A stretch of DNA of 64,000 bases from Pseudomonas abietaniphila. Its GTDB lineage: Bacteria > Pseudomonadota > Gammaproteobacteria > Pseudomonadales > Pseudomonadaceae. Made by a program: the position numbers and the translations under genes. The stretch covers positions 6,386,001 to 6,450,000 of the forward strand of contig NZ_CP155619.1 in NCBI RefSeq assembly GCF_039697315.1. Direction: 5' to 3'. Shown piece after piece: positions 63,270 to 64,000 of this stretch (positions are counted from its first letter, which is position 1; every line of letters begins with the position of its first letter). A model generated the notes under the pieces. It was not told the DNA's origin. It saw only the letters and a list, made by a program, of their open reading frames with translations, and made no database searches.

Positions 63270-64000
63270 TCAAAGCTCCCATTTGATGTCGCGAAGCTTG
63301 TCCGACTCAAGTTGGGTGAAAGGCAGATGGAACCGCCATCGACAATCCTCTGCATCTGTCAAATCAAACGCTTCGATTTCCTTGTCATGGATGGCTATCC
63401 CGGCCTCCCGGGCCATCGTGATCCACAACGTGAAACACTCCAGGTCATGCGTTGGAGGAAGCAAAGCCGCTAGCTCTGCCAAAGAAAGAGGTCGCCCCTG
63501 CTCTGCCAAAATTCTCAGCGTCTCCCTCACGAAGGCTTCTCGATCCAATCCATCGAACGACTGCCAAAACTCTTCCTCTATCTGATCCAAAGCTGTCGCA
63601 TGTCGACTCAGATCAAGATCAGGTACGCTCTCTTCAGCGATACCTTTGAATCTAAGGCGCTCAATCGCGGGCACCTTAGCTAACGCCATGCCGACGGTAG
63701 GAATGGGTACTGGCAGACGCCTGACTGCTTGGCGCTGCCAGTCAATGTTCACTGCCAAACTTAAGAATTCGTTTAGCAAGTGGCCAACGCGGTGATGTTC
63801 AGCAATGAGTCCGGTCTTCAAGAAACCTTTGACATCGCGTTCGCTTTGAGCCCTCGCTCGCAGCACGGCCTCAGACTCCAGAAGTAAACGCGGAACTAGG
63901 CGTAACAGTTCGTTTTGCTGAGGCTTTTGCAGTGCTTGGGGGACGGCCGGGTGGCGCATGATGTTCCGGAGGCGAGTCCTCATTCTGTCGAGCTCTATAG
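63270..64000 (-). CDS. jetA: Wadjet subunit JetA (DUF3375), C-terminal part
   Basis: The frame stays open to the window edge, so the gene begins outside. The visible 240 or so residues include LLNEFLSLAVNIDWQRQAVR, IPTVGMALAKVPAIERLRFK and a late winged-helix-like part. These fit the C-terminal half of DUF3375 (JetA/MksF kleisin-like), which normally has about 480 residues. The Met at 63983 is internal, not the start. Gene order jetA-jetB-jetC-jetD with minimal spacing defines a Wadjet type I-like operon. Confidence 0.85.
   Translation of the reverse strand, partial: IELDRMRTRLRNIMRHPAVPQALQKPQQNELLRLVPRLLLESEAVLRARAQSERDVKGFLKTGLIAEHHRVGHLLNEFLSLAVNIDWQRQAVRRLPVPIPTVGMALAKVPAIERLRFKGIAEESVPDLDLSRHATALDQIEEEFWQSFDGLDREAFVRETLRILAEQGRPLSLAELAALLPPTHDLECFTLWITMAREAGIAIHDKEIEAFDLTDAEDCRWRFHLPFTQLESDKLRDIKWEL

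Overview
The window looks like a Pseudomonas chromosome near the replication terminus. The evidence is an MvaT/MvaU-type nucleoid protein, a DUF1652 protein and other small proteins typical of pseudomonads, a LexA-type SOS box, and a 28-bp dif (XerCD) site at 54938-54965 whose right part matches the gamma-proteobacterial dif consensus. All calls come from reading the sequence and translations by eye; no database search was run.

Left part (1-27187), ordinary accessory chromosome. A LysR regulator precedes a four-gene co-directional set (aspartoacylase-like deacylase, MFS transporter, metallo-beta-lactamase-fold hydrolase, RidA). Next is an SOS locus built around one LexA box: UmuD/UmuC and a small helical protein run rightward, and an SRAP protein, ThpR and two small helical proteins run leftward. 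Signalling genes follow (a GAF histidine kinase and a response regulator), then small membrane proteins. From 14229 to 22027 lies a group resembling a stationary-phase/stress cluster (RcnB-like, SDR, DUF421, Zn-alcohol dehydrogenase, CinA-like, DUF2188, DUF4142, YciE-like and manganese-catalase-like proteins). Small Pseudomonas proteins, a hybrid histidine kinase and the MvaT/MvaU protein close this part.

Middle part (27188-55700), mobile and defence DNA. A 1946-residue DUF4011/SF1 helicase/Vsr-like nuclease/DUF3320 protein is a strong defence candidate. A 1.2-kb gene-poor stretch ends in a repeat array that looks like a transposon end. Then come three head-to-tail copies of a 6467-bp filamentous phage (Inoviridae), plus a 139-bp leftover of a further copy on the left. 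Each unit has an RHH-like repressor on the minus strand and, on the plus strand, a gene II-type replication initiator, two unknown ORFs, an ssDNA-binding protein, a small membrane protein, the major coat protein, a terminator, a TspB/pIII-like adsorption protein, a pVI-like protein, a Zot/pI assembly ATPase and an unlisted 39-residue membrane protein. Each unit boundary lies inside a forked hairpin of the kind CTXphi uses as a single-stranded attP, and the right end of the array rebuilds a dif site. The phage therefore most likely integrated through host XerC/XerD.

Right part (54966-64000). A 1.2-kb stretch carries six copies of an AGGACAAAA motif, followed by a lone tyrosine recombinase. A minus-strand Wadjet/MksBFEG-type system (jetA partial, jetB, jetC, jetD) runs in from the right edge. 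Wadjet restricts small circular DNA, so its closeness to a phage with a 6.5-kb circular replicative form is the most thought-provoking juxtaposition in the window.
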